This document shows, piece after piece, positions 8,208-14,328 of a stretch of 14,328 bases of DNA. The stretch comes from T3Sed10-241 sp036796255 (lineage in GTDB: Bacteria; Bacteroidota; Bacteroidia; Flavobacteriales_D; Cryomorphaceae): assembly GCA_036796255.1 (NCBI GenBank), contig DAIRDH010000071.1, forward strand, positions 1 through 14,328, read 5' to 3'. Positions within the stretch are counted from its first letter, which is position 1, and each line of letters opens with the position of its first letter. Below the pieces are notes generated by a model, which saw only the letters and a program-made list of their open reading frames with translations, was not told the origin of the DNA and ran no database searches. The translations under genes were made by a program, and so were the position numbers.

Positions 8208-8366
8208 TGCGCACGTCCAAAATAAGGTCAATAGCGCCGATTATAGAGACCTCACCCTCAGTGAAATAAATCCACTGTCATTGGTAGTTGACTCAGTCCT
8301 TTCGGGTCAAAATTGAGATGAATTGAATTGCTCATGCGCGCTGTCCATCTCAATTCCAACCTCCAA

Positions 8367-8398
8367 ATTGTCAGCTTCCCCAAAAACCCGCATCTTTG
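8367..8398 (+). promoter_or_regulatory. Possible Bacteroidota-type promoter for the polysaccharide operon
   Basis: CATCTTTG (8391-8398) matches the Bacteroidota -7 consensus TAnnTTTG at all but its first fixed base. ATTG (8367-8370) resembles the -33 TTTG and is 20 bases upstream. Transcription would begin close to the ATG at 8403, giving a leaderless or very short-leader mRNA. The match could be chance, and if translation starts at 8334 the promoter must lie farther upstream. Confidence 0.25.
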
Positions 8399-8402
8399 TG
8401 CT

Positions 8403-9746
8403 ATGCTTGACTTTTTGCGCCGCAATGTCTGGTTTCTGGCCATCATGGCGCTGTGGTATGCTGTCGGCAGCCGCAGTGTACCGGCATTTTTTGGCTTGGG
8501 TTCCATCACCATACTGCTTTGGTGGCGGCGCAAAATGTACCTCGAGATTCTGCTCGGCTTCTTTTTTATCCTTATCCTCAGCGACAACCTGAGGTACACC
8601 ACCGACTTTGCGAAGGTGTTCAAAAACCTCTACATGTTGCTGCTGGCAGCCATTGTGCTGCTGAGTCGCGACGATTTTCAACCCTTCAACAGGTTGTATC
8701 TCTATTTCGTTCCCTTCATATTGCTTGCTGGCGTCGGATTGCTCGATTCTCCAATGATGTCGGTGTCGGCGCAAAAAATGCTCTCGTATATACTGCTGTT
8801 TTTTACCGTTCCACAATTGCTTATCAAGTCGTTTCGCCAGTTGGGGGCCACCGCACTCAAGGATTTTATATTTCTCGGGGTTACATTGGTTCTGCTGGGG
8901 TTTGTCATGACTGTCACAGACCCTTCAGTAGCCTATTCACACGGCGGGCGCTTCAGAGGTGTGTTGGGCAATCCCAACGGCCTTGGTATTTTTGCCAGCA
9001 TGTTACTTGTAGTGAGTGTATTAGGCCGAGAGTATTTTCGCGGCTTTTTCAGCAAAAATGATTTGCGCTGGATGATTTTTCCCCTGCTCATTGCCATTGC
9101 CCTGAGCGGCTCGCGCACCTCCATCCTCGCGGCACTGCTCTTCTTGATTTTTATCCGCTTTTTTCGCTCTTCCCCCACCATCGGATTTATCTTTTTTGCA
9201 GTATTTGCCGTCGGTGTGGAAATGGTATCGGCCAACCTGATCAGCATTGTGCAAGGCCTCGGACTATCCGATTTTCTGCGTGTCGAAACCCTGCAGGAGG
9301 GCTCGGGCCGCTACATTGCATGGAATTTTGCCTGGGAGGCCATACAGCAGCATTATTGGTTCGGCCGTGGCTTCGCATTTGACGAATGGCTCATGGCAGT
9401 AAACCAGGAATTCCTCAACGAACTGGGCCATCAGGGTGGGGTGCACAATACTTACCTCATCATTTGGCTCAATACCGGCCTCGTTGGTCTGCTCATTTTC
9501 CTTCGCGCATTTTTTCTGGCTTTCTTCAAGGCCGGAAAAAATACGGTGGTGGCCTATCCTGCCATGTTTCTCGTGCTCTTCAGCATTACACTCGAACCCT
9601 GGCTCGCAGCTTCGCTTAACCCATTTACCATTATCCTGCTCATCAGCCTGGTGGTAATGACCGATGAGGTCTTTCAGCCCTACCTTCGCGGTGAGGTATC
9701 ACCCAATAAACCTCCCCATGTTGACGAAGTTGCGGTGGTGGCTTAA
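8403..9746 (+). CDS. O-antigen ligase/polymerase-like integral membrane protein
   Basis: The protein has 447 residues from the ATG at 8403. An in-frame ATG at 8334 would add 23 polar residues with no transmembrane character, so I prefer 8403, which puts the first membrane helix (NVWFLAIMALWYAV) near the N-terminus. About ten or more hydrophobic helices follow. Family marks are RFRGVLGNPNGLG (residues 183-195), ALSGSRTSILAALLF, and VHNTYLIIWLNTGLVG starting at 347. The H-N-x-x-L...G..G pattern in the large loop and the NPN loop are typical of the O-antigen ligase (WaaL)/Wzy superfamily. These enzymes act on the outer face of the inner membrane, moving or polymerising lipid-linked sugar chains. 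Ligase and polymerase cannot be separated by sequence alone, so I give no symbol. It is the first gene of a compact operon and overlaps the next gene by 29 bases. Confidence 0.9.
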   Translation: MLDFLRRNVWFLAIMALWYAVGSRSVPAFFGLGSITILLWWRRKMYLEILLGFFFILILSDNLRYTTDFAKVFKNLYMLLLAAIVLLSRDDFQPFNRLYLYFVPFILLAGVGLLDSPMMSVSAQKMLSYILLFFTVPQLLIKSFRQLGATALKDFIFLGVTLVLLGFVMTVTDPSVAYSHGGRFRGVLGNPNGLGIFASMLLVVSVLGREYFRGFFSKNDLRWMIFPLLIAIALSGSRTSILAALLFLIFIRFFRSSPTIGFIFFAVFAVGVEMVSANLISIVQGLGLSDFLRVETLQEGSGRYIAWNFAWEAIQQHYWFGRGFAFDEWLMAVNQEFLNELGHQGGVHNTYLIIWLNTGLVGLLIFLRAFFLAFFKAGKNTVVAYPAMFLVLFSITLEPWLAASLNPFTIILLISLVVMTDEVFQPYLRGEVSPNKPPHVDEVAVVA

Positions 9747-10650
9747 AGCCTTACTATATAGTTGTACAGCACTGATCCTCCTTGAAGGTGTGCTGCGCTT
9801 CGGCCTCGGCTTTGGCAGTATTCCTGTGTACCATACTTCGGCAGTTTATGAATATGGGCTGTCGCCAAATCAGGAACTCACCCGCTTCGGCAAGCATTTT
9901 AAAATCAACGCAGCAGGCATGCGCAGCGAAGCACTCGGCGAGGGCGAATTTCGCATCCTCAAGTTTGGCGACAGCGTGCTCAATGGCGGTGTGGCTACCG
10001 ATCAGCCTATGCTGGCCAGCAGCATTTTGGAAAGCAGGCTTTCAGCTACTTTTCCAGAAAAGGGGCTGCGGGTGCTCAATGTTTCCGCCGGAAGCTGGGG
10101 CCCTGACAATGCCTACGCCTGGATGCAAACGCATGGTGATTTCCATGCACGCGCCATTGTATTGCTCTTCAGCAGCCACGACTGGCAAGACCAGATGAGC
10201 TTTCAAAACGTAGTAGGCAATGTGCCGTTTTACCCTGCATCACAACCTACATGGGCCATTGGCGATGCAATCACCTGGCTCCTGTCCCGCCATTTTACGA
10301 GAGTGGACTGGGGTGCGCTTCCGCAAATACCCGGTGGCCAGCCCAATCCAGGGCCCCACAACAGCGGATGGGAAGCCTTTGCGGCCTACGCCGATTCAGT
10401 GGGAATTCCTTTACTGGTGTACCACCACCCCGCGCGAGGCGAATGGGAGCAGGGCGCATGGATGCCAAACGGGCTGGCCTTGCAAGCCTGGCTTAATCAA
10501 AATAGCATCAATACCATCAGCGGATTGAGCGCCGGCTATACCGCCGAGGCATACCGCGACGACATTCACCCCAGCGATGTGGGCCAGCGGATTATTGCCG
10601 ATGCGCTTGAGCAGCATTTGCAAGCCATTATTGAAGCCCATGAGCACTGA
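9718..10650 (+). CDS. Membrane-anchored SGNH/GDSL-type hydrolase
   Basis: I start at the ATG at 9718, which gives 310 residues beginning with an anchor (KLRWWLKALLYSCTALILLEG). The frame extends back to 9664, but that part lies fully inside the preceding gene. SGNH blocks are visible: LKFGDSVLNGG with Ser86, VLNVSAGSWGPDNAYAW as block II, LLFSSHDWQDQMSF at the block III position, and DDIHPSDVGQR with the Asp281-x-x-His284 pair. Block III has S-H-D where classical members have G-N-D. Such S-H-D versions occur among SGNH proteins of polysaccharide loci as far as I recall. With the N-terminal anchor, the catalytic domain should face the periplasm, where it may add or remove acetyl or other ester groups on the glycan. 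The substrate is not known. It overlaps the upstream gene by 29 bases and the downstream one by 11. Confidence 0.85.
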   Translation: MLTKLRWWLKALLYSCTALILLEGVLRFGLGFGSIPVYHTSAVYEYGLSPNQELTRFGKHFKINAAGMRSEALGEGEFRILKFGDSVLNGGVATDQPMLASSILESRLSATFPEKGLRVLNVSAGSWGPDNAYAWMQTHGDFHARAIVLLFSSHDWQDQMSFQNVVGNVPFYPASQPTWAIGDAITWLLSRHFTRVDWGALPQIPGGQPNPGPHNSGWEAFAAYADSVGIPLLVYHHPARGEWEQGAWMPNGLALQAWLNQNSINTISGLSAGYTAEAYRDDIHPSDVGQRIIADALEQHLQAIIEAHEH

Positions 10651-11850
10651 TCGGCCCCGAATCGTATTTCTCTACACCGAGCTCGCAGGCTACATACGCA
10701 GCTGCATGGAGCACCTCGCCTCGCATGGTGCTGAGGTGCACGTGATGGCCTACCCCATCAATGCCGAGGCTCCATTCGATTTTGAAACGACCGAAAGTGC
10801 AGCCACTTACTATCGCCGCAACGATTACAACCGCGCGCAGCTCGAGGCATGGCTCGATGACATCGCTCCCCAACTGATCATATGCAGCGGTTGGATTGAT
10901 GCAGACTATGTGTCCNNNNNNNNNNNNNNNNNNNNNNNNNNNNNNNNNNNNNNNNNNNNNNNNNNNNNNNNNNNNNNNNNNNNNNNNNNNNNNNNNNNNN
11001 NNNNNNNNNNNNNNNCATCGCTCCCCAACTGATCATATGCAGCGGTTGGATTGATGCAGACTATGTGTCCTTGTGCCGTACCCGGCAAAAGGGTGTGCAA
11101 CGCGTCCTCGCCCTGGACAATCCATATCCCGTCACCTTCAAAGGCAAAGCAGCCTTGCTTCGCGCGCGCTTGCGCTACAAGCCGGCCTTTGACCACGCCT
11201 GGGTGCCTGGCGAGCCGCAACTGAAGTACGCAGCTGCCATGGGTTTTGAAAGGAAACATATCCACACAGGCTTCTACACCGCCGATGTAGCACCTATGGA
11301 GCAGGTACGCGCTTTGCGCAAAAGCGGACAGTTTATCCGTCGTTTCATATACGTAGGTCGCTATATTGATTTCAAAGGAGTGGAGGATCTATGGAAAGCC
11401 TTTGCGCAACTAGACAGGCCCGGCTGGGAGCTGCACTGCGCAGGTGTGGGACCACTTTACGACGCGCGTCCAAATATTCCCGGCCTCCATCACGCGGGCT
11501 TTGTGCAACCTGCCGATTTGGATACCTTTGTGGCCGAAGGAGGCGTGTTTGTCTTGCCCAGCCACCGCGAACCCTGGGGCGTGGTGGTGCACGAGATGGC
11601 CGCAGCCGGATTGCCGCTTATTTGCAGCAGCGCAGTGGGCGCAGCCACAGCCTTTCTAAAGCAAGGTGTCAACGGCATTGTCGTTGCTCCGCGCGATGTG
11701 GATGCCTTAAGGAAAGCGATGCAGCAAATGGCCGACAAGCCACTGGATGAACTCGAGGAGATGGGCCGGCAAAGCGCAGCTTTGGCGGCCGCCCTCAACA
11801 AGGAAGTGTGGACCCAGACAGCCACGTGCCTTATAAACAACAAAGATTGA
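10640..11850 (+). CDS. GT4-family glycosyltransferase, split by an assembly gap
   Basis: The gene opens at the ATG at 10640 (MSTDRPRIVFLYTELAGYIR), inside the end of the SGNH gene. It reads to SGWIDADYVS at 10915, where 100 Ns follow. Bases 11016-11070 repeat 10861-10915 exactly, after which the frame continues LCRTRQKGVQRVLALDNP to the TGA at 11848-11850. Merging the copies gives one 351-residue protein. In the record as given the two parts are out of frame, because the excess is 155 bases. Numbered on the merged protein, GT4 marks are VGRYIDFKG (187-195), CAGVGPL (215-221) and EPWGVVVHE (259-267), which is the EX7E motif for the nucleotide-sugar donor. It probably adds one sugar to the growing repeat unit in the cytoplasm; donor and acceptor are unknown. 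No transmembrane segment is apparent. Confidence 0.9.
10861..10915. repeat. 55-base direct repeat flanking the gap, left copy (assembly overlap)
   Basis: The last 55 bases before the Ns are identical to the first 55 after them (11016-11070). Protein continuity across one copy shows that this is an unmerged contig overlap rather than a biological repeat. Confidence 0.95.
10916..11015. other. Scaffold gap of 100 Ns
   Basis: Exactly 100 Ns, the conventional placeholder for a gap of unknown size. The flanking 55-base identity implies that the true gap is negative, meaning no missing sequence. Confidence 0.98.
11016..11070. repeat. 55-base direct repeat flanking the gap, right copy (assembly overlap)
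   Basis: Identical to 10861-10915. A GTG at 11065 in this copy could be mistaken for the start of a shorter glycosyltransferase; it is an internal Val codon. Confidence 0.95.
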
Positions 11851-11897
11851 TTTCGCCCCCGAACGCGAAGGGCAAATTGAAATTGAACACGAACCAC

Positions 11898-12836
11898 ATG
11901 AACCGAATACTCGTGACCGGCGGTGCCGGATTTATCGCCAGCGAACTCGCGGAAAAGCTCTCGCAAAACAAGAAGAATAAAATTGTTGTGGTCGACAATT
12001 TGCAAACCGGACTTCGGGAAAATGTTCCCGCCGGCGCCCACGACAACGTGCACTTTATCAAATGCGATGTGAACCGCTGGGAAGATATATCAGCGGTGTT
12101 TTTTGCTTACAGGTTCAAATATGTGTTTCATTACGCAGCTACAGTCGGCGTAGCGCGCACCCTTAAACACCCCGTAAAGGTGCTTGACGACATCAACGGC
12201 ATTCGCAACATACTTGACCTCTGTAAAAATACCGGAGTGAAGCGCGTCTTCTTCTCCAGCAGCAGCGAAGTGTATGGCGAGCCGGTTGAGATTCCTCAAA
12301 ATGAACTTACCACTCCGCTCAATTCCAAATTGCCCTACGCCATCGTGAAGAACATCGGCGAGGCATTCCTGCGTTCCTACTACCAGGAATTCGGCCTGGA
12401 ATACACTGTGTTCCGGTTTTTCAATACCTATGGTGCCAAGCAGAGTCCCGATTTCGTGATTTCGAAATTCATCAAGGCGGCGCTTAACAATGAAGACATT
12501 ACCGTATTTGGTGAAGGCCTGCAAACCCGCACTTTCTGCTACGTTGACGACAATGTGGATGCCTGTCTCACGGCATTGTATGGCAATGAAGTCATCAATG
12601 ATGTGGTGAACATTGGTTCCAACATCGAGCTTCCCATCATCGGGCTGGCGCAGAAGATTATTGAAATTACCGGTTCCAGCTCAAAAATAGTGCACCTGCC
12701 TCCGCTCGAAGAGGGCGACATGACCCGCCGCATGCCCGATAACCGCCGCATGATGAAGCTGCTGGGCAGAGACCTGCTGCCGCTCGATGCCGGACTCCAA
12801 AAACTCGTTGAAGCCTTTGCCCCTGCTTCACACTGA
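11898..12836 (+). CDS. NAD(P)-dependent sugar-nucleotide epimerase/dehydratase (extended SDR)
   Basis: The ATG at 11898 gives 312 residues and puts the Rossmann strand directly at the N-terminus: MNRILVTGGAGFIASELAEK. An upstream in-frame ATG at 11808 lies inside the glycosyltransferase gene and is rejected. Extended-SDR marks are the TGGAGFI nucleotide-binding loop (7-13), an acidic D33 after the second strand that favours NAD, SSSSEVYGEP with the catalytic Ser/Thr position near 120-123, and Tyr147-x-x-x-Lys151. The third glycine of the usual GxxGxxG is Ala14. The closest families are UDP-glucose 4-epimerase, UDP-glucuronate decarboxylase and dTDP-glucose 4,6-dehydratase. The exact substrate cannot be assigned. 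It should supply an activated sugar for the glycan in the cytoplasm. It lies 47 bases after the glycosyltransferase, and its TGA overlaps the next ATG by one base (TGATG). Confidence 0.9.
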   Translation: MNRILVTGGAGFIASELAEKLSQNKKNKIVVVDNLQTGLRENVPAGAHDNVHFIKCDVNRWEDISAVFFAYRFKYVFHYAATVGVARTLKHPVKVLDDINGIRNILDLCKNTGVKRVFFSSSSEVYGEPVEIPQNELTTPLNSKLPYAIVKNIGEAFLRSYYQEFGLEYTVFRFFNTYGAKQSPDFVISKFIKAALNNEDITVFGEGLQTRTFCYVDDNVDACLTALYGNEVINDVVNIGSNIELPIIGLAQKIIEITGSSSKIVHLPPLEEGDMTRRMPDNRRMMKLLGRDLLPLDAGLQKLVEAFAPASH

Positions 12837-14328
12837 TGTGCGGAATCAACGGGATATACGGTAAGGTAGCCGAGGCCGCCCATCGGGTGAAGGCCATGAA
12901 TGCCGCCCTTGCCCACCGCGGCCCCGATGCTGAAGGGGAGTGGCAGGGCGAAGGCCTTGTCCTTGGCCACCGACGCCTTGCCATCATTGACCCCGGCGAT
13001 GCTTCAAACCAACCCATCAGCGATCCCGATGGGCGCTACACCTTGGTGTACAACGGTGAAATATACAACTTTGCCTCCCTTCGCGAAATCGTAGCCCCGG
13101 CAGTGGCCGAGGCCGGATGGCACTTTCGCAGCCGTGGCGATGCCGAAGTGCTGCTGTATGGCCTCGCTTTGCTCGGCCCCGCCTTCCTGAACCGCTGCAA
13201 TGGCATGTTTGCTCTCGCCTTTTGGGATGCCACCGAGCGCCGACTGCTGCTGGCCCGCGACAGGATGGGCATCAAGCCGCTTTACTACCACCGCAGCAGC
13301 AACCACCTCGTGTTTTCAAGCGAACTAAGGGCTGTGCTGCGATCGCAGCTGGTATCGAGAAGCATCAACAACACCGCCCTCGCCGATTACCTGCGCTACC
13401 AAACCGTACATGGTGACCGTACGATTGTGGAGGGCGTGCACATGCTCCCACCAGGTACCTACCTCAGCATCGATGAGCACGATGAGGCCATCACCACATG
13501 GTGGCACCCCACGCGCGATGCAAAAACCCTGCGCTCGAATGCCGGTTACGAAGACACCCTTGAGCTCGTGCGCGATGGGCTCAGCCATGCGGTGCGCAGC
13601 CGCCTCGTGGCCGACGTACCTTTTGGCGCCTTCCTTTCCGGTGGCATCGACTCGGGGGCCATCGTGGCCCTTGCTGCCCAGGCACATAGGGAGCGCTTGC
13701 GCACATTCACTGTGACATTCGAGGAGGCCACACACAATGAAGGCCCCCATGCGCGCAAGGTGGCCGAACGCTACAATACCCTGCACACGGAGGTACAGCT
13801 CAAGGCCAGCGACCTGCTCAAGGCCCTGCCCGATGCACTCGAGGCCATGGATCACCCCACCGGCGATGGCATCAACACTTATGTGGTATCGCAGGCCGCC
13901 AAGAAGGCCGGCATCGATATGGTGCTTTCCGGCCTTGGCGGCGATGAGCTGTTTGCTGGGTATCCCATTTTCACGCAAGTGAGCGAGCTGCAGTCAAAGA
14001 AGTGGTTGTTGAGTTACCCCAAATTTGCAAGGAGCCTGCTCGGTGCCATATATCAGAAGGCAAAGCCCGGCATCGCTTCCGCAAAAATCGCCAGCGTGAT
14101 CACCCAAGACTATTTCGATACCGAGTATGCATACCAGTTCAGCCGCGAGGTATGTGCCCTCGACCAGGCGAAGCTGATGATGCACAGCTATACAGGCGGT
14201 GGCAATGAGGTGTTTCGCCGGGCGCATGAAGAGATAGGCTATGGTAATCCCGGATTTGCCTTGCCGCTGCTCAGCCGCGTGACAGTTGCGGAGATGTCTA
14301 CCTATCTGCAGAGCGTGTTGCTGCGCGA
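12836..14328 (+). CDS. asnB: Asparagine synthase (glutamine-hydrolysing) family amidotransferase, cut at the right edge
   Basis: The frame is open from the ATG at 12836 to the window end, 497 complete codons and no stop, so the 3' end lies outside. The N-terminal class II glutaminase domain has Cys2, which becomes the catalytic nucleophile after Met removal (MCGINGIYG), LAHRGPD (25-31), YNGEIYN (72-78) and GD at 101-102. The synthetase domain has the PP-loop PFGAFLSGGIDSG (262-274) and LSGLGGDELFAGY (364-376). These residues are those needed to hydrolyse glutamine, pass ammonia through the protein and activate a carboxylate with ATP. Intact members are roughly 600 residues, so about 100 are missing. 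In polysaccharide loci such enzymes may amidate a sugar acid or an amino-acid substituent rather than make free asparagine; this is inference from context. Start overlap of one base with the epimerase suggests coupled translation. Confidence 0.9.
   Translation, partial: MCGINGIYGKVAEAAHRVKAMNAALAHRGPDAEGEWQGEGLVLGHRRLAIIDPGDASNQPISDPDGRYTLVYNGEIYNFASLREIVAPAVAEAGWHFRSRGDAEVLLYGLALLGPAFLNRCNGMFALAFWDATERRLLLARDRMGIKPLYYHRSSNHLVFSSELRAVLRSQLVSRSINNTALADYLRYQTVHGDRTIVEGVHMLPPGTYLSIDEHDEAITTWWHPTRDAKTLRSNAGYEDTLELVRDGLSHAVRSRLVADVPFGAFLSGGIDSGAIVALAAQAHRERLRTFTVTFEEATHNEGPHARKVAERYNTLHTEVQLKASDLLKALPDALEAMDHPTGDGINTYVVSQAAKKAGIDMVLSGLGGDELFAGYPIFTQVSELQSKKWLLSYPKFARSLLGAIYQKAKPGIASAKIASVITQDYFDTEYAYQFSREVCALDQAKLMMHSYTGGGNEVFRRAHEEIGYGNPGFALPLLSRVTVAEMSTYLQSVLLR

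Larger units (their letters stand above)
7971..8210. repeat. Cluster of hairpin-forming dispersed repeats
   Basis: There are two modules of similar design, each an AGA-loop hairpin followed by a larger hairpin. Module 1 has GCCCC-AGA-GGGGC (7975-7987) and then CCCAGGGC-GCAA-GCCCTGGG (8001-8020). Module 2 has GGCC-AGA-GGCC (8163-8173) and then a 10-base stem with one mismatch at 8183-8207. Between them lie two overlapping inverted repeats (8044-8098). In one plus frame module 1 reads APEGRHNISPGRKPWV, and module 2 reads ARGRRNSHHAFSVAT. Peptides of this kind are familiar to me as spurious hypothetical proteins in Bacteroidota genomes, where the underlying DNA is a multicopy palindromic repeat. 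The element is therefore probably noncoding. That it is multicopy in this genome cannot be shown from one window. Confidence 0.7.

Noticed and set aside
8125..8316. 63-codon plus-strand frame through the second repeat module
   Set aside because: The readable peptide comes from the repeat itself; such peptides are a typical annotation artefact.
7599..8402. Insertion sequence or CRISPR array in the divider region
   Set aside because: No transposase frame, no terminal inverted repeats with target duplication, and no regularly spaced direct repeats were seen.
8307..8816. 169-codon minus-strand frame antisense to the O-antigen ligase-like gene
   Set aside because: Glutamine/histidine-rich shadow of a membrane protein gene, with no domain.
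11065..11850. Separate short glycosyltransferase starting at GTG 11065
   Set aside because: The GTG is an internal Val codon; merging the duplicated 55 bases joins it to the upstream part starting at 10640.
11490..12053. 187-codon minus-strand frame across the glycosyltransferase/epimerase boundary
   Set aside because: It is antisense to two well-supported genes and shows no domain.
13325..13978. 217-codon minus-strand frame in the asparagine synthase region
   Set aside because: It is a long shadow frame in GC-rich DNA; the plus strand holds an uninterrupted amidotransferase with all its motifs.

Overview
The window looks like draft-assembly DNA from a member of the Bacteroidota, probably Flavobacteriales-like. 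All four left-hand genes encode proteins ending in a type A sorting domain of the type IX secretion system (T9SS). There are no obvious Shine-Dalgarno sites. A run of 100 Ns marks a scaffold join. GC content differs between the halves: three sample lines, counted by hand, gave 38% (661-720), 57% (9061-9120) and 72% (13561-13620).

Left block (142-7598, minus strand): four T9SS cargo genes and a gene remnant. Two are distantly related secreted proteins of unknown function (142-1851 and 1968-3476). The third is a delta-60-repeat, propeller-like secreted protein (3769-5259). The fourth is the 3' part of a large beta-helix cell-surface protein (5262 to about 7151). Its 5' end has been replaced, in the same reading frame, by the N-terminal third of a Fic-family gene. 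Three in-frame stops interrupt this joined frame (7458-7460, 7170-7172, 7056-7058), so the whole is best read as a decaying chimeric pseudogene.

Divider (7599-8402): about 800 bases without a convincing gene. It carries a cluster of hairpin-forming repeats (7971-8210) made of two similarly built modules with a further inverted repeat between them. A possible Bacteroidota-type promoter lies just before the next gene.

Right block (8403 to the end, plus strand): a tightly packed surface-polysaccharide operon. Its genes are an O-antigen ligase/polymerase-like membrane protein, a membrane-anchored SGNH hydrolase, a GT4 glycosyltransferase, an extended-SDR sugar-nucleotide epimerase/dehydratase, and an asparagine-synthetase-type amidotransferase that runs off the right edge. 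Neighbouring genes overlap by 29, 11 and 1 bases, with one 47-base gap. The glycosyltransferase appears broken only because the assembly gap (10916-11015) is flanked by a perfect 55-base duplication. Merging the two copies restores a single 351-residue protein.

I see no clear new defence or regulatory system. The most unusual items are the Fic/beta-helix fusion, the repeat cluster and the assembly artefact. No tRNA, rRNA, CRISPR array or intact insertion sequence was recognised.
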